From: Longimicrobium sp.
GTDB taxonomy: Bacteria; Gemmatimonadota; Gemmatimonadetes; Longimicrobiales; Longimicrobiaceae
Assembly: GCF_036388275.1 (NCBI RefSeq)
Contig: NZ_DASVSF010000086.1
Coordinates: 1 to 64,000, forward strand
DNA: 64,000 nucleotides
Direction of reading: 5' to 3'
The translations under genes were made by a program, and so were the position numbers. How positions within the stretch are numbered: position 1 is the stretch's first letter; the number at the start of each line of letters is the position of its first letter. The notes beneath the pieces are model-generated. The model saw only the letters and a list, made by a program, of their open reading frames with translations, was not told the origin of the DNA and did not search any database. Positions 6,569 to 14,727 of this stretch are shown here, piece after piece.

Positions 6569-8619
6569 GCCCCGCGCCGGGCGGGTTCGTGGCCTTGGCG
6601 GCCGCGGGTGCGCTGAAGGCGAGCGTGCTGCTGGCGCTGGCCTGGGGGGTGACGGCGCTGCTGCACCGCCGCAGCGCCGCGCTGCGGCACCTGGTGTGGA
6701 CCGTGGCCCTGGGCGGCGCCCTGGCCGTGCCCCTCCTGCAGGTTGCCCTTCCGGCGCTGGAGGTGGCCGTCCTCCCCTCCCCGCCCCAGGCGGCGGCGTC
6801 CGCCGTTGCGCCGGCGCCCGCGGAGCCCGCGCCCGCCGCCGTCTCGCGGCCCGCGGTACCTTCCGTGAGCGAGTCACCCGCCTCGCCCCGGCGCGGCCTG
6901 CCGGCGTGGCCCGTGCTCGCGGCGTGGGCCTGGGGGGTGGGCGCGCTCGCCCTGGGGCTGCGCCTGTCGGTGGGGGTGCTCAGGGTGTGGTGGCTGGGCC
7001 GGCGGGCCAGCGAAGTCACCGACGACGCATGGACGCGGCTGGCGGATTCGCTCGCGCGAAGGCTGCGGCTGGGCCGCATCGTCACCCTGCTGCGGGAGGA
7101 GCGGGCCGCGGTACCCATGACCTGGGGGGTGTTTCGCCCCGTGGTGCTGCTTCCCGCCGAATCGGCGGAGTGGAGCGACGAGCGCCGCATGGTGGTGCTG
7201 GCCCACGAGCTGGCCCACGTCCGCCGGTGGGATGCGCTCACGCAGTGGGTGGCCCACTTCGCCGTGGTCCTCCACTGGTACAACCCGCTGGTGTGGCTGG
7301 CCGCCCGGCAGCTGCGGGAAGAGCGGGAGCGCGCCTGCGACGACGCGGTGCTCACCATCGGCGCGCGCCCGTCGGCCTACGCCGACCACCTGCTCACCCT
7401 GGTGCGCTCGCTGGGCCGCTCCGAAGGGCCCGTAGCCGCGCTGGCCATGGCTCGCCGCTCCCAGTTCGAGGGACGGCTGCTCGCCATCCTGGAGCCCGCG
7501 AACCCGCGGCGGGGCCTTTCCAGCCGCACCATCCTCACCGGGCTGGCCGCCGCGGTGGTGGCCACCACGCCCCTGGCCGCACTGCGGGTGACGGCCCGCC
7601 CCGGGCCGGCGTTCCCCGTTGCCGGGCCGGTTCCAGGCCCCTCGGCGAAGGCGGGCGAACGCGTTCCGCCCCGCGTGGCGTCCGGGCCCGACGCCGGCCG
7701 TGCGCCCCTGGGCCTTGCGGTCCCACCCGCGGGAGTGCCGGCGGCCCTTGCCACGGCGGCCGATACGGGAGACGTGTCCGCGGTCATCCAGGCCGTGCGC
7801 GGCATGGGTTCCTCGGCCGAGCAGGCGAACGTGCTGATCACGCTGATGGAGCGGCGGACGCTCGGGGCGGGCCATGCGGTCGAGCTCCTGGGGGCGCTGG
7901 CGGACGTGGAGTCGGGTGCCAACGTCCGCGACGTGCTCGTCGCGGGAATCTCCCGGCTTCCGCTTCGGGAGCGCGCGGTCCGCGATGCCTGGTTCCGGGT
8001 GGTGGAGGGGATGGAGAGCGGCGCGGAACAGCGGGGTGTGCTGGTGGCCCTGCTGCAGGCCGGCCGCGTGGACGGCGACATGCTGGCGGCCGTCCTCCGC
8101 GCGACGCACGCGATGTCGTCCGACGCCGAGCGCCGGGACGTGCTGCTGGAGGTGATGAAGGGCCGGCGGCTGGGCGGCGCCGCGCGCGACCACTTCCTGG
8201 CCGCGGTGGGGGCCATGCAGTCCGACGCGGAGCGCGCCACGGTGCTCACCGCGTTGGGGACAGGCGCGCAGCCCGCTGCGTCGAGTCCTCCCCGGCCGGG
8301 CGGATCGGCGCAGCCCGGGTTGTGGACCAGCAACACCACCCACCGCCACATCGAGGACGAGGTGGAGCTTTCCAAGGGCGAGCTCCGGGCGGACCGCGTG
8401 CGCCTGAACGCGGCGCGCGACGACGTGCTGGGCATCGCCGCGGGAGGCTCGCTGACCATCACGGAAAACCGGCGCGGAGGCGGCGTCGTCTCGCTGCACG
8501 TGTCGCCCGGGGCCGGCGGGTCCCTTCGTTACGAGTACCGGATGAACGACGCCGGGCGCCCGTTCGACGCCGACGCGCGCGCCTGGATGCGGGAGTGGGT
8601 TCGTCGCGCGGCGAGCTGA
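6565..8619 (+). CDS. M56 membrane metallopeptidase with helical-repeat sensor region
   Basis: 684 residues, GTG start inside the stop of blaI. Membrane helices at about 12-30, 36-60 and 113-135 precede the M56 domain with HELAH (His214, Glu215, His218) and ERACDD (Glu255). A last membrane segment lies near 322-345. The external part (about 399-565) contains five degenerate copies of a helical repeat of roughly 35-42 residues with the signature MxSxAExxxVL (MGSSAEQANVL, MESGAEQRGVL, MSSDAERRDVL, MQSDAERATVL and a weaker ESGANVRDVL). About 90 further residues look beta-rich. No penicillin-binding domain. Predicted to sense an envelope signal and relieve repression by BlaI-2. Confidence 0.91.
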   Translation: MSPAPGGFVALAAAGALKASVLLALAWGVTALLHRRSAALRHLVWTVALGGALAVPLLQVALPALEVAVLPSPPQAAASAVAPAPAEPAPAAVSRPAVPSVSESPASPRRGLPAWPVLAAWAWGVGALALGLRLSVGVLRVWWLGRRASEVTDDAWTRLADSLARRLRLGRIVTLLREERAAVPMTWGVFRPVVLLPAESAEWSDERRMVVLAHELAHVRRWDALTQWVAHFAVVLHWYNPLVWLAARQLREERERACDDAVLTIGARPSAYADHLLTLVRSLGRSEGPVAALAMARRSQFEGRLLAILEPANPRRGLSSRTILTGLAAAVVATTPLAALRVTARPGPAFPVAGPVPGPSAKAGERVPPRVASGPDAGRAPLGLAVPPAGVPAALATAADTGDVSAVIQAVRGMGSSAEQANVLITLMERRTLGAGHAVELLGALADVESGANVRDVLVAGISRLPLRERAVRDAWFRVVEGMESGAEQRGVLVALLQAGRVDGDMLAAVLRATHAMSSDAERRDVLLEVMKGRRLGGAARDHFLAAVGAMQSDAERATVLTALGTGAQPAASSPPRPGGSAQPGLWTSNTTHRHIEDEVELSKGELRADRVRLNAARDDVLGIAAGGSLTITENRRGGGVVSLHVSPGAGGSLRYEYRMNDAGRPFDADARAWMREWVRRAAS

Positions 8620-8635
8620 GCCTCGTGGAGGGTGG

Positions 8636-8660
8636 AAACGGGGCGCAGAGCCCCCGTTTT
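8636..8660 (+). terminator. Intrinsic terminator of blaI-2/M56-2
   Basis: AAACGGGG (8636-8643) pairs with CCCCGTTT (8652-8659) across an 8-base loop and is followed by TTTT overlapping the stem base. It sits 17 bp after the M56 stop, separating that transcript from the DUF5916 gene. Confidence 0.7.
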
Positions 8661-8670
8661 CAGGCCCCAA

Positions 8671-8751
8671 GTGCTGATTTTTCAGCGCAAGGCGCGTACG
8701 GCAGCAGGCAGAACGAAAATCGACTCGGCATCGAATGCTGAAATTTCGGCA
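8671..8751 (+). promoter_or_regulatory. Two BlaI-2-like operator sites before the DUF5916 gene
   Basis: GTGCTGATTTTTCAGCG (8671-8687) and ATGCTGAAATTTCGGCA (8735-8751) share the dyad seen twice at the blaI-2 promoter. The second site ends about 29 bp before the chosen start codon. Spacing and similarity suggest that BlaI-2 represses both its own operon and the DUF5916 gene. Confidence 0.62.
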
Positions 8752-8779
8752 GAAAAACTTCACCCCCGGGAGGATGGTC

Positions 8780-11422
8780 ATGCGGCAAACGGGATGGATG
8801 CTGGCAGCGGCGCTCGTGCTGGCCGGCGGGGCGGGGCAGCCCGCGGTCGCCCAGGAGAACACCCCCGCGGCCGGCGCGCGCAGGGAGGCGGGGGCGCGCA
8901 AGCAGGCGCGGGCGGTGCGCGTGGAGGGGCGCCCGCCGGCTATCGACGGCCGGCTTGACGAGGCCGCCTGGGCCCAGGCCACGCCCATCAGCGACTTCGT
9001 GCAGAAGCTTCCCACCGAGGGCGCGGCGCCCACGGCGGATACCGAGGTGCGCTTCCTCTACGACGCGGCGTACGTATACGTCGGCGCGCGGATGAGGGCG
9101 GCGGCCGAGGGGATCCGGGCGCCCATCACCCGGCGGGACAACGGCATCCTGGCCGAGTTCATCCGCGTTTCGTTCGACACCTACCAGGACCGGCGCACCG
9201 CCTACAGCTTCGGCATCACGGCGGCCGGGGCGCGGCTGGACGGCTACCATTCCACCGACAGCGAGGCGCAGGACGTTCGCTACGACCCGGTGTGGGAGGC
9301 GCGCGTGGCCCGGGACCCGGGCGGGTGGACGGCGGAAATGCGCATCCCCCTCTCGCAGCTGCGCTTCATCGCGCGCCCCGAGCAGACGTGGGGGCTGAAC
9401 GTCAACCGGTGGATCCCCAGCCGCGAAGAGGACCTGTACTGGAGCCTGGTGCCCGCCAGCGAGAGCGGCTGGGCCTCGCGCTTCGGCGACCTGGCCGGGC
9501 TTTCGGGCGTGCGCCCGGTGCGCAGGGTGGAGCTGATGCCGTACGTGGCCTCCGGCGCCACGCTGCGGTCGGGCGTGCACCCGGCCGACCCCCTCACCAG
9601 CCCGCGCGAGGCGGCGTTCCGCACCGGGGGCGACCTGAAGGCCGGCCTGGGATCCAACGTGACGCTCGACGTGACGGTGAACCCGGACTTCGGCCAGGTG
9701 GATGCCGATCCGGCCGAGGTGAACCTTTCCGTCTTCGAGACCTTCTTTCCCGAGCGCCGACCCTTCTTCACCGAGGGCAGCCAGCTCCTGTCCGGAGGCG
9801 GGGCCTCGTACTTCTACTCGCGCCGAATCGGCGCGCCGCCGCGCGGGCCGGCGGGAGGCGACTTCGTGCGCCGTCCCGACGATTCCACCATCCTGGGCGC
9901 GGCCAAGCTCACGGGCCAGCTTCCCTCGGGGCTGTCGCTGGGCGTGCTGGCGGCGGTGACGGACCGCGAGCGGGCCCGCACCTACGACTCCGCGACCAGC
10001 GTCTTCGGCAGGGTGGAGGTGGAGCCGCGCACGGGGTACGCCGTGGCCCGGGCGCAGCAGCAGCTGGGGAGCAGCGGCTCCACCGTGGGAGCCACGCTCA
10101 CCGCCGTCTCGCGCGACCTGGAGCCGGGCTCGCCCCTGGCCCTGCGGGTGCCCGGACAGGCGTTCGCCGGCGGCGTGGACTGGAACCTCCGCTTCGGGCG
10201 GGGCGCCTACCAGGTGGGCGGCCACGTGGGCGCCAGCCGGGTGGCGGGCGACTCGGTGGCCATCCTGCGCCTGCAGCGGAGCTCCGCGCGCTACTACCAG
10301 CGCCCGGACGCCGACTACGTGGAGGCAGACCCGTCGCGGACGGACCTGGCCGGGTACACGGCCTCGCTGAACGCCGCGCGCATCAGCGGCGAGCACTGGC
10401 TGTGGACCGCCGGGGCCGCGCTGAGCTCGCCGGGGCTGGAGCTGAACGACGCGGGGCGCCTGTCCGTGGCCGACGCGGTGAGCGCGTTCGCCGAGCTCCG
10501 CTACCGGGAGACGAAGCCGCGGGGGCCGTTCCGCAGCTACGACGTGTTCGTGACCCCCGAGGTGGGGTGGAACTACGGCGGCACGCGGACGGGAGGCACC
10601 CTCTGGCTGGACGCGGTCGGCACCTGGCAGAACCGCTGGCGCAGCGACTTCACGGCGTTCTACACCCCCCGGGCCCAGAGCGTCACCGCCTCGCGCGGCG
10701 GGCCGCGGGCGGGAACGCGGGCGTCGTGGGCCGTCATCAACCGCCTGGCCAGCAGCAGCGCGGCGCGCTTCCGCTGGAACGGCCGCGTGTACTACGGCGA
10801 GAACGAGGACGGCCGCGCAACCTACCGGCTGAGCGGGGGCGTGGCCTTTCGCCCCGGCCCGCGCTGGCAGCTGTCGGTGGATCCCAACTTTCTGCAGAGC
10901 ACGCCCACGCGGCAGTACGTGGCCACGCTCGACGGAGGGCCCGCCGCGACGGGGGGCAAGCGGTACGTGTTCGCCTCGGTGGGGCGCAGCGAGTTCTTCG
11001 CCCAGGTCCGGCTGAACTACCTCTTCACCCCCGACCTGTCGATGGAGTTCTACGCCGAGCCGTTCGCCTCCAGCGGGCGCTACCACACCTTCGGCGAGCT
11101 TCCCGCGCCGGGGAGTCACGAGCTGACGCTGTACGGCACCGACACCACTCGCGTGCGCCGCGAGGGCAACGCCACCCGCGTGCTCGGCCCCGGCGGCGGG
11201 GCGGTGGTGCAGGACTTCAACGTGCGCTCGTTCCGGAGCAACGCGGTGCTGCGCTGGGAGTGGCGCCCGGGAAGCTCGCTCTTCGTGGTCTGGCAGCAGG
11301 ACCGCGCGGGTGACCGCGACGAGATCGCGCCGGTGGGCTTCGGGTCGCTCGCCCAGACCCTGGACGCCCCCGGCGACCACCGGTTGGCCATCAAGGTTTC
11401 GTACTGGCTCCCGCTGCGGTGA
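8780..11422 (+). CDS. DUF5916 outer-membrane protein with N-terminal CBM9-like domain (copy 1)
   Basis: 880 residues from the ATG at 8780, which has GGAGG 6 bases upstream. An in-frame ATG at 8735 lies inside the operator dyad and has no RBS. A signal peptide (MRQTGWMLAAALVLAGG... ending AVAQ) leads to a CBM9-like beta-sandwich (AIDGRLDEAAW, VRFLYDAAYVYVGARM, WTAEMRIPLSQLRF). A long Tyr/Trp/Arg-rich DUF5916 region follows, with FGQVDADPAEVNLSVFETFF and ERRPFFTEG, and many amphipathic strands to the end, consistent with an outer-membrane barrel. Function of the family is unknown; uptake or binding of a polymer is a guess. Likely a BlaI-2 target. Confidence 0.88.
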   Translation: MRQTGWMLAAALVLAGGAGQPAVAQENTPAAGARREAGARKQARAVRVEGRPPAIDGRLDEAAWAQATPISDFVQKLPTEGAAPTADTEVRFLYDAAYVYVGARMRAAAEGIRAPITRRDNGILAEFIRVSFDTYQDRRTAYSFGITAAGARLDGYHSTDSEAQDVRYDPVWEARVARDPGGWTAEMRIPLSQLRFIARPEQTWGLNVNRWIPSREEDLYWSLVPASESGWASRFGDLAGLSGVRPVRRVELMPYVASGATLRSGVHPADPLTSPREAAFRTGGDLKAGLGSNVTLDVTVNPDFGQVDADPAEVNLSVFETFFPERRPFFTEGSQLLSGGGASYFYSRRIGAPPRGPAGGDFVRRPDDSTILGAAKLTGQLPSGLSLGVLAAVTDRERARTYDSATSVFGRVEVEPRTGYAVARAQQQLGSSGSTVGATLTAVSRDLEPGSPLALRVPGQAFAGGVDWNLRFGRGAYQVGGHVGASRVAGDSVAILRLQRSSARYYQRPDADYVEADPSRTDLAGYTASLNAARISGEHWLWTAGAALSSPGLELNDAGRLSVADAVSAFAELRYRETKPRGPFRSYDVFVTPEVGWNYGGTRTGGTLWLDAVGTWQNRWRSDFTAFYTPRAQSVTASRGGPRAGTRASWAVINRLASSSAARFRWNGRVYYGENEDGRATYRLSGGVAFRPGPRWQLSVDPNFLQSTPTRQYVATLDGGPAATGGKRYVFASVGRSEFFAQVRLNYLFTPDLSMEFYAEPFASSGRYHTFGELPAPGSHELTLYGTDTTRVRREGNATRVLGPGGGAVVQDFNVRSFRSNAVLRWEWRPGSSLFVVWQQDRAGDRDEIAPVGFGSLAQTLDAPGDHRLAIKVSYWLPLR

Positions 11423-11498
11423 GCGGAAGGGCCGGTCGCAGGTGACGGCGAGGCTGGACCCGACCCGGCGACAGGCTCGGCCTCCGCGCGGACACGCC

Positions 11499-12293
11499 TC
11501 ACCAGTCGCTCACGAACCTCCGGGAAAGGTTGGCGCGGAAGCGGCGGCTGAGGCGCAGCTCGGTCCCGTCCAGGAGCAGGACCAGGTAGTCGCCGCGGAA
11601 CCAGGGCTTCAGCTCGCGCACGAAGTCCAGGTTCACGATCGTGGAGCGGTGGATGCGCACGAACCGCTCGGCATCGAGCTCGTCTTCGAAATCCGAGAGC
11701 GCCCCCCGCACCAGGTGCGTGCCGGATGCGGAGTGGATCGTCACGTAGTGTCCGTCCACCCGCAGGTAGCGGACGGTGGCGACCGGGACGATCTGCACCC
11801 CCGACGCGGTTCGCGCCGCCAGGTATCCACGGCCCCGCGCGGAGTGGCCCCCGGGGGCGCCGGCCAGCAGCTCCCGGGCGGCCCGCACCGCGTCCCGCGC
11901 ACGTCCGCCGCCGCCCGCGTCGCGGGAAAGCAGCTCCCGCAGCCGGGCCACCGCCCCCCGGAAGCGCGCTTCCGCCACGGGCTTGAGCAGGTAGTCGATC
12001 GCGTGCAGCTCGAACGCGCGGATCGCGTGTTCGTCGTACGCGGTGACGAAGACCACGGGGGGCATGGCGTCGGGGCCCACCTGGTCCAGCACGTCGAAGC
12101 CGGTTCCATCCGCAAGCCGGATGTCCAGGAACACCGCGTCCGTTTCTCGCGCACGAAGGTGGGCCACCGTTTCCGCCACCGTGCCGCACATCCCCGCCAC
12201 CTCCACGTCCGGCTCGGCGGCCAGGTACGAATTCAGCAGGAGCCGGGCGGGAGCCTCGTCGTCCACGATCAGCACGCGGATGCGGGGGCTCAT
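11499..12293 (-). CDS. LytTR-type response regulator
   Basis: 264 residues. The receiver domain has Asp11/Asp12, phospho-acceptor Asp57 (AVFLDIRLADG), the switch TAYDEHAI and Lys in YLLKPV. The LytTR DNA-binding domain fills the last 100 residues (VRYLRVDGHYVTIHS, FVRIHRSTIVNLDFV, LRLSRRFRANL). The ATG overlaps the kinase stop by 4 bp, so this is the output partner of the kinase and the last gene of a four-gene operon. Confidence 0.95.
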   Translation of the reverse strand: MSPRIRVLIVDDEAPARLLLNSYLAAEPDVEVAGMCGTVAETVAHLRARETDAVFLDIRLADGTGFDVLDQVGPDAMPPVVFVTAYDEHAIRAFELHAIDYLLKPVAEARFRGAVARLRELLSRDAGGGGRARDAVRAARELLAGAPGGHSARGRGYLAARTASGVQIVPVATVRYLRVDGHYVTIHSASGTHLVRGALSDFEDELDAERFVRIHRSTIVNLDFVRELKPWFRGDYLVLLLDGTELRLSRRFRANLSRRFVSDW

Positions 12294-13381
12294 CCGGCCG
12301 CCGGCGTACGGGAGCCCGCGATGGGAAGGCGGATCTCGGCCACGGTGTGGCCGCCGGCCTCCCGGAGGGTCACGGTCGCGGCGCCGCCGTAGATGCGGTG
12401 CAGCCGGGCACGCGTGTTGGCGAGGCCGATCGCCTCTCCCGATCCGTCGCCGTTTCCCGCGGCGGCGGGTGCGCTCGCGACGTTCGCCACCGACAGCACC
12501 AGCATCCCGTGCTCGCGGCGGGCGCGAACCAGCACCTCGCCCGCCCCGGAATACCTCACCGCGTTCTCCACGAGCGGCTGCAGCAGGATGCCGGGCACGC
12601 GCAGCGACCGGGTCTCCGGATCGGCCTCGGTGCGCAGGCGGAAGCCGTCGCCGAACCTCATCCGCTGGATCTCCGCGTACCGGGCCACGATCGTAAGCTC
12701 CTCGTCCAGCGTAACGTCCGCCGCCGACGATGCGCGCAGCACCAGCCTCAGCAGCTCGCCCAGCTCCGAGAGCATGCGCTCCGCGCGGGGCGGATCGATC
12801 CGCACGAAGGCCGCCACGGTGTTGAGCGCGTTGAAGAGAAAGTGCGGCTCCAGCTGCGCGCGAAGCAGGCGAAGCTCCGACTCCGCCAGCTCCGCGGCCA
12901 GCCGGGCGCGGGACGTTTCCTGCTCGCGGGCCAGCCGCTGCTCGATCAGGACGGTGGCTCCCGCGGCGAACAGCAGGTACATGATCACGTTGCCCGGGAG
13001 CCGGTGGGCCAGGAGCCACGCCAGCCCCTCCCCCAGCCCCGTTCCCTGCCCGCTCCACCCGAACAGGAAGTGGCTCACGGGGAGGAGCATGGCCAGCTTG
13101 ACGACGGAAAGCAGCGTCCCGGCCGCCAGGTGCAGGGCGATGCCCCGCGCGAGCGGCGGGCGCCCCAGGGGCACCCGCTCGGCCACCGCCACCACGGCCG
13201 GCGCCAGCACCGCCCATCCCAGCCAGGGGAGAAGCTCGCGGGCGACGGCCAGGGCGCCCTCCCGTCCGCCGGAGCCGCCGAACTCGGGAAGGGCGTCCAG
13301 CAGGCCGAACGCCGCCGCCGCGGCGAACGCCGGGAGCCACGTCCGGCGGGCGGGAATGCGCCCCGGCGCCGCCGTTCTCAC
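12290..13381 (-). CDS. LytS/YehU-type sensor histidine kinase
   Basis: 363 residues from a GTG that overlaps the upstream stop (GTGA). Four predicted membrane helices in the first 150 residues have no extracellular sensor domain. Then the His_kinase H-box LEPHFLFNALN (His180), an N-box ILLQPLVENAVRYS, and the GLANTRARL ATP-lid region. This is the short membrane-sensor kinase class that pairs with LytTR regulators. Coupled to the LytTR gene (ATGA overlap) and to a secreted hydrolase upstream, so its signal may be a hydrolysis product or a membrane state; that link is inferred. Confidence 0.93.
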   Translation of the reverse strand: MRTAAPGRIPARRTWLPAFAAAAAFGLLDALPEFGGSGGREGALAVARELLPWLGWAVLAPAVVAVAERVPLGRPPLARGIALHLAAGTLLSVVKLAMLLPVSHFLFGWSGQGTGLGEGLAWLLAHRLPGNVIMYLLFAAGATVLIEQRLAREQETSRARLAAELAESELRLLRAQLEPHFLFNALNTVAAFVRIDPPRAERMLSELGELLRLVLRASSAADVTLDEELTIVARYAEIQRMRFGDGFRLRTEADPETRSLRVPGILLQPLVENAVRYSGAGEVLVRARREHGMLVLSVANVASAPAAAGNGDGSGEAIGLANTRARLHRIYGGAATVTLREAGGHTVAEIRLPIAGSRTPAAG

Positions 13382-14727
13382 CGCAGCTCCCGTCCCAGGA
13401 ACGCGAGCACCGCGGCCCACGACTCGCGGTCGGCACGGGCGTATCCCGCCGGGGTGCCGCCGGCGCGCCAGAACCCGCCCGCGGTCCGGGGCGGCGTGGG
13501 AAGGTACGGCACCAGGATGGAGTGCCCCGCGCCCGGGAAGGAATGGTGCTCGGCGCGGCGCGGGTGGCGGTGGGCGCGCAGGCGCCGCACGACGGATTCG
13601 GCGCCCTCCGCGGCGGGGATCATCTGGTCGTCCGCCCCGGACAGGAGGAGAACCGCCCCGCGGATGCGCTCGACGGGGATGGCCGCCCCGGCCAGCGCGG
13701 CCGTGTCCGCGCGGCTCGCCTCGTAAAGCGTGCGCAGCGTGTACGGCGGGGCGCGCCGGAACTGCGCCTCCCACTCGGCCGAGGGGCGCTGCAAAAGGAA
13801 GGGGACCGGCTCCCCGCCGAGGGACCAGGACGATTCGGGGCGCGAGCGGCCCTCGCGCGTAACGCCCTGCTGCACGGCGTCCGTCGGGGCGTAGGCCACC
13901 ACCGCCCGCACCCGCGGCAGGCGCGTGGCCGCCAGCAGCGCCAGCTCGGCACCCTTGCTGGTGCCCAGCAGGGCCACCCGGCCCGCGTCGAGCCCGGGGC
14001 GCGTGCGGGCCCATTCCAGGGCCGCCTCCACCCGCTCCACCGGCACCGCGAAGAGCTCCCCCGGCAGCCCGGGAAGGCCGAAGTACGCCACGGCCAGTGC
14101 GGCGTACCCTCGCGACGCGAGCGCCGAGGCGCGAAGGTCGTCGAACCCGCCCTCCGACCCGCCCAGCACCACCACCAGCGGATGGGGACCTCGTCCGGGC
14201 GGAAGGTACAGGCGCCCGGTGAGCGCGTCGGAGCGCACCTCCTCGCGGCGGACGCCGGGAGCCAGGAGCGCGCGCACCAGCGGGCGCCGCTCCACCACGC
14301 GCCCGTCCACCCGCAGTTCCACGTCGTGGGCGAGCGGCGCCGGCGGTGCCCAGGGAGAGGGGGAGCGGGCCGCCCCGCTGTCCCGCTCCATCGACCAGAA
14401 CAGGCCCATCGCGTCGCTTTCCGCGTAGCTCCCGGAGTCGGGCGCCTGGACGGACGCATCGATCCGCCCGTGCACGTCCGCGCGGAACCAGGCGATGGAG
14501 CGCAGGGCGCCGCCGGGCGCATCCGGCCAGCGGACGACCAGGGCCGCCGCTTCGCCGGGCCGCAGCCCCTCCGCCCCCACGCGTACCCTCGCGTCGACGA
14601 GCGCCGTATCGGCCGGCACCACGAGCCTGGGCGCATGAGCCGCCGGTGCCGGGCGCGGCGGGGGCGCGCAGCCGCAGAGCGCCGCGCCGATGAGCAGCAG
14701 CCGGGGCCCCGTCCACACCGGCGGCAT
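13378..14727 (-). CDS. Secreted alpha/beta hydrolase, BAAT/acyl-CoA thioesterase-like
   Basis: 449 residues. The N-terminus MPPVWTGPRLLLIGAALCGC is a lipoprotein signal (LCGC). Residues about 40-150 resemble the beta-sandwich of the acyl-CoA thioester hydrolase/BAAT N-terminal domain (VVRWPDAPGG, DVHGRIDAS). The catalytic domain has GGSEGGFDD, nucleophile GTSKG, acid in SGADDQMIP and GAGHSILVPY. In the known family the enzyme transfers or hydrolyses acyl groups. Export to the periplasm makes acyl-CoA an unlikely substrate, so an esterase or amidase role is possible. ATGA overlap with the gene before and GTGA overlap with the kinase after it. Confidence 0.85.
   Translation of the reverse strand: MPPVWTGPRLLLIGAALCGCAPPPRPAPAAHAPRLVVPADTALVDARVRVGAEGLRPGEAAALVVRWPDAPGGALRSIAWFRADVHGRIDASVQAPDSGSYAESDAMGLFWSMERDSGAARSPSPWAPPAPLAHDVELRVDGRVVERRPLVRALLAPGVRREEVRSDALTGRLYLPPGRGPHPLVVVLGGSEGGFDDLRASALASRGYAALAVAYFGLPGLPGELFAVPVERVEAALEWARTRPGLDAGRVALLGTSKGAELALLAATRLPRVRAVVAYAPTDAVQQGVTREGRSRPESSWSLGGEPVPFLLQRPSAEWEAQFRRAPPYTLRTLYEASRADTAALAGAAIPVERIRGAVLLLSGADDQMIPAAEGAESVVRRLRAHRHPRRAEHHSFPGAGHSILVPYLPTPPRTAGGFWRAGGTPAGYARADRESWAAVLAFLGRELR

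Noticed and set aside
3093..8619. Beta-lactam resistance regulators
   Set aside because: No M56 protein has a penicillin-binding sensor and no beta-lactamase or PBP gene is adjacent.
8735..8779. Upstream ATG of the DUF5916 gene
   Set aside because: It lies inside the operator dyad, has no RBS, and would disturb the signal peptide. ATG 8780 has GGAGG at the right distance.
12294..13436. Long minus-strand frame that extends the LytTR regulator upstream
   Set aside because: The added part is the antisense-register translation of the kinase gene (Arg/Gly/Ala-rich, no domain). The ATG at 12293 starts the receiver domain and overlaps the kinase stop.
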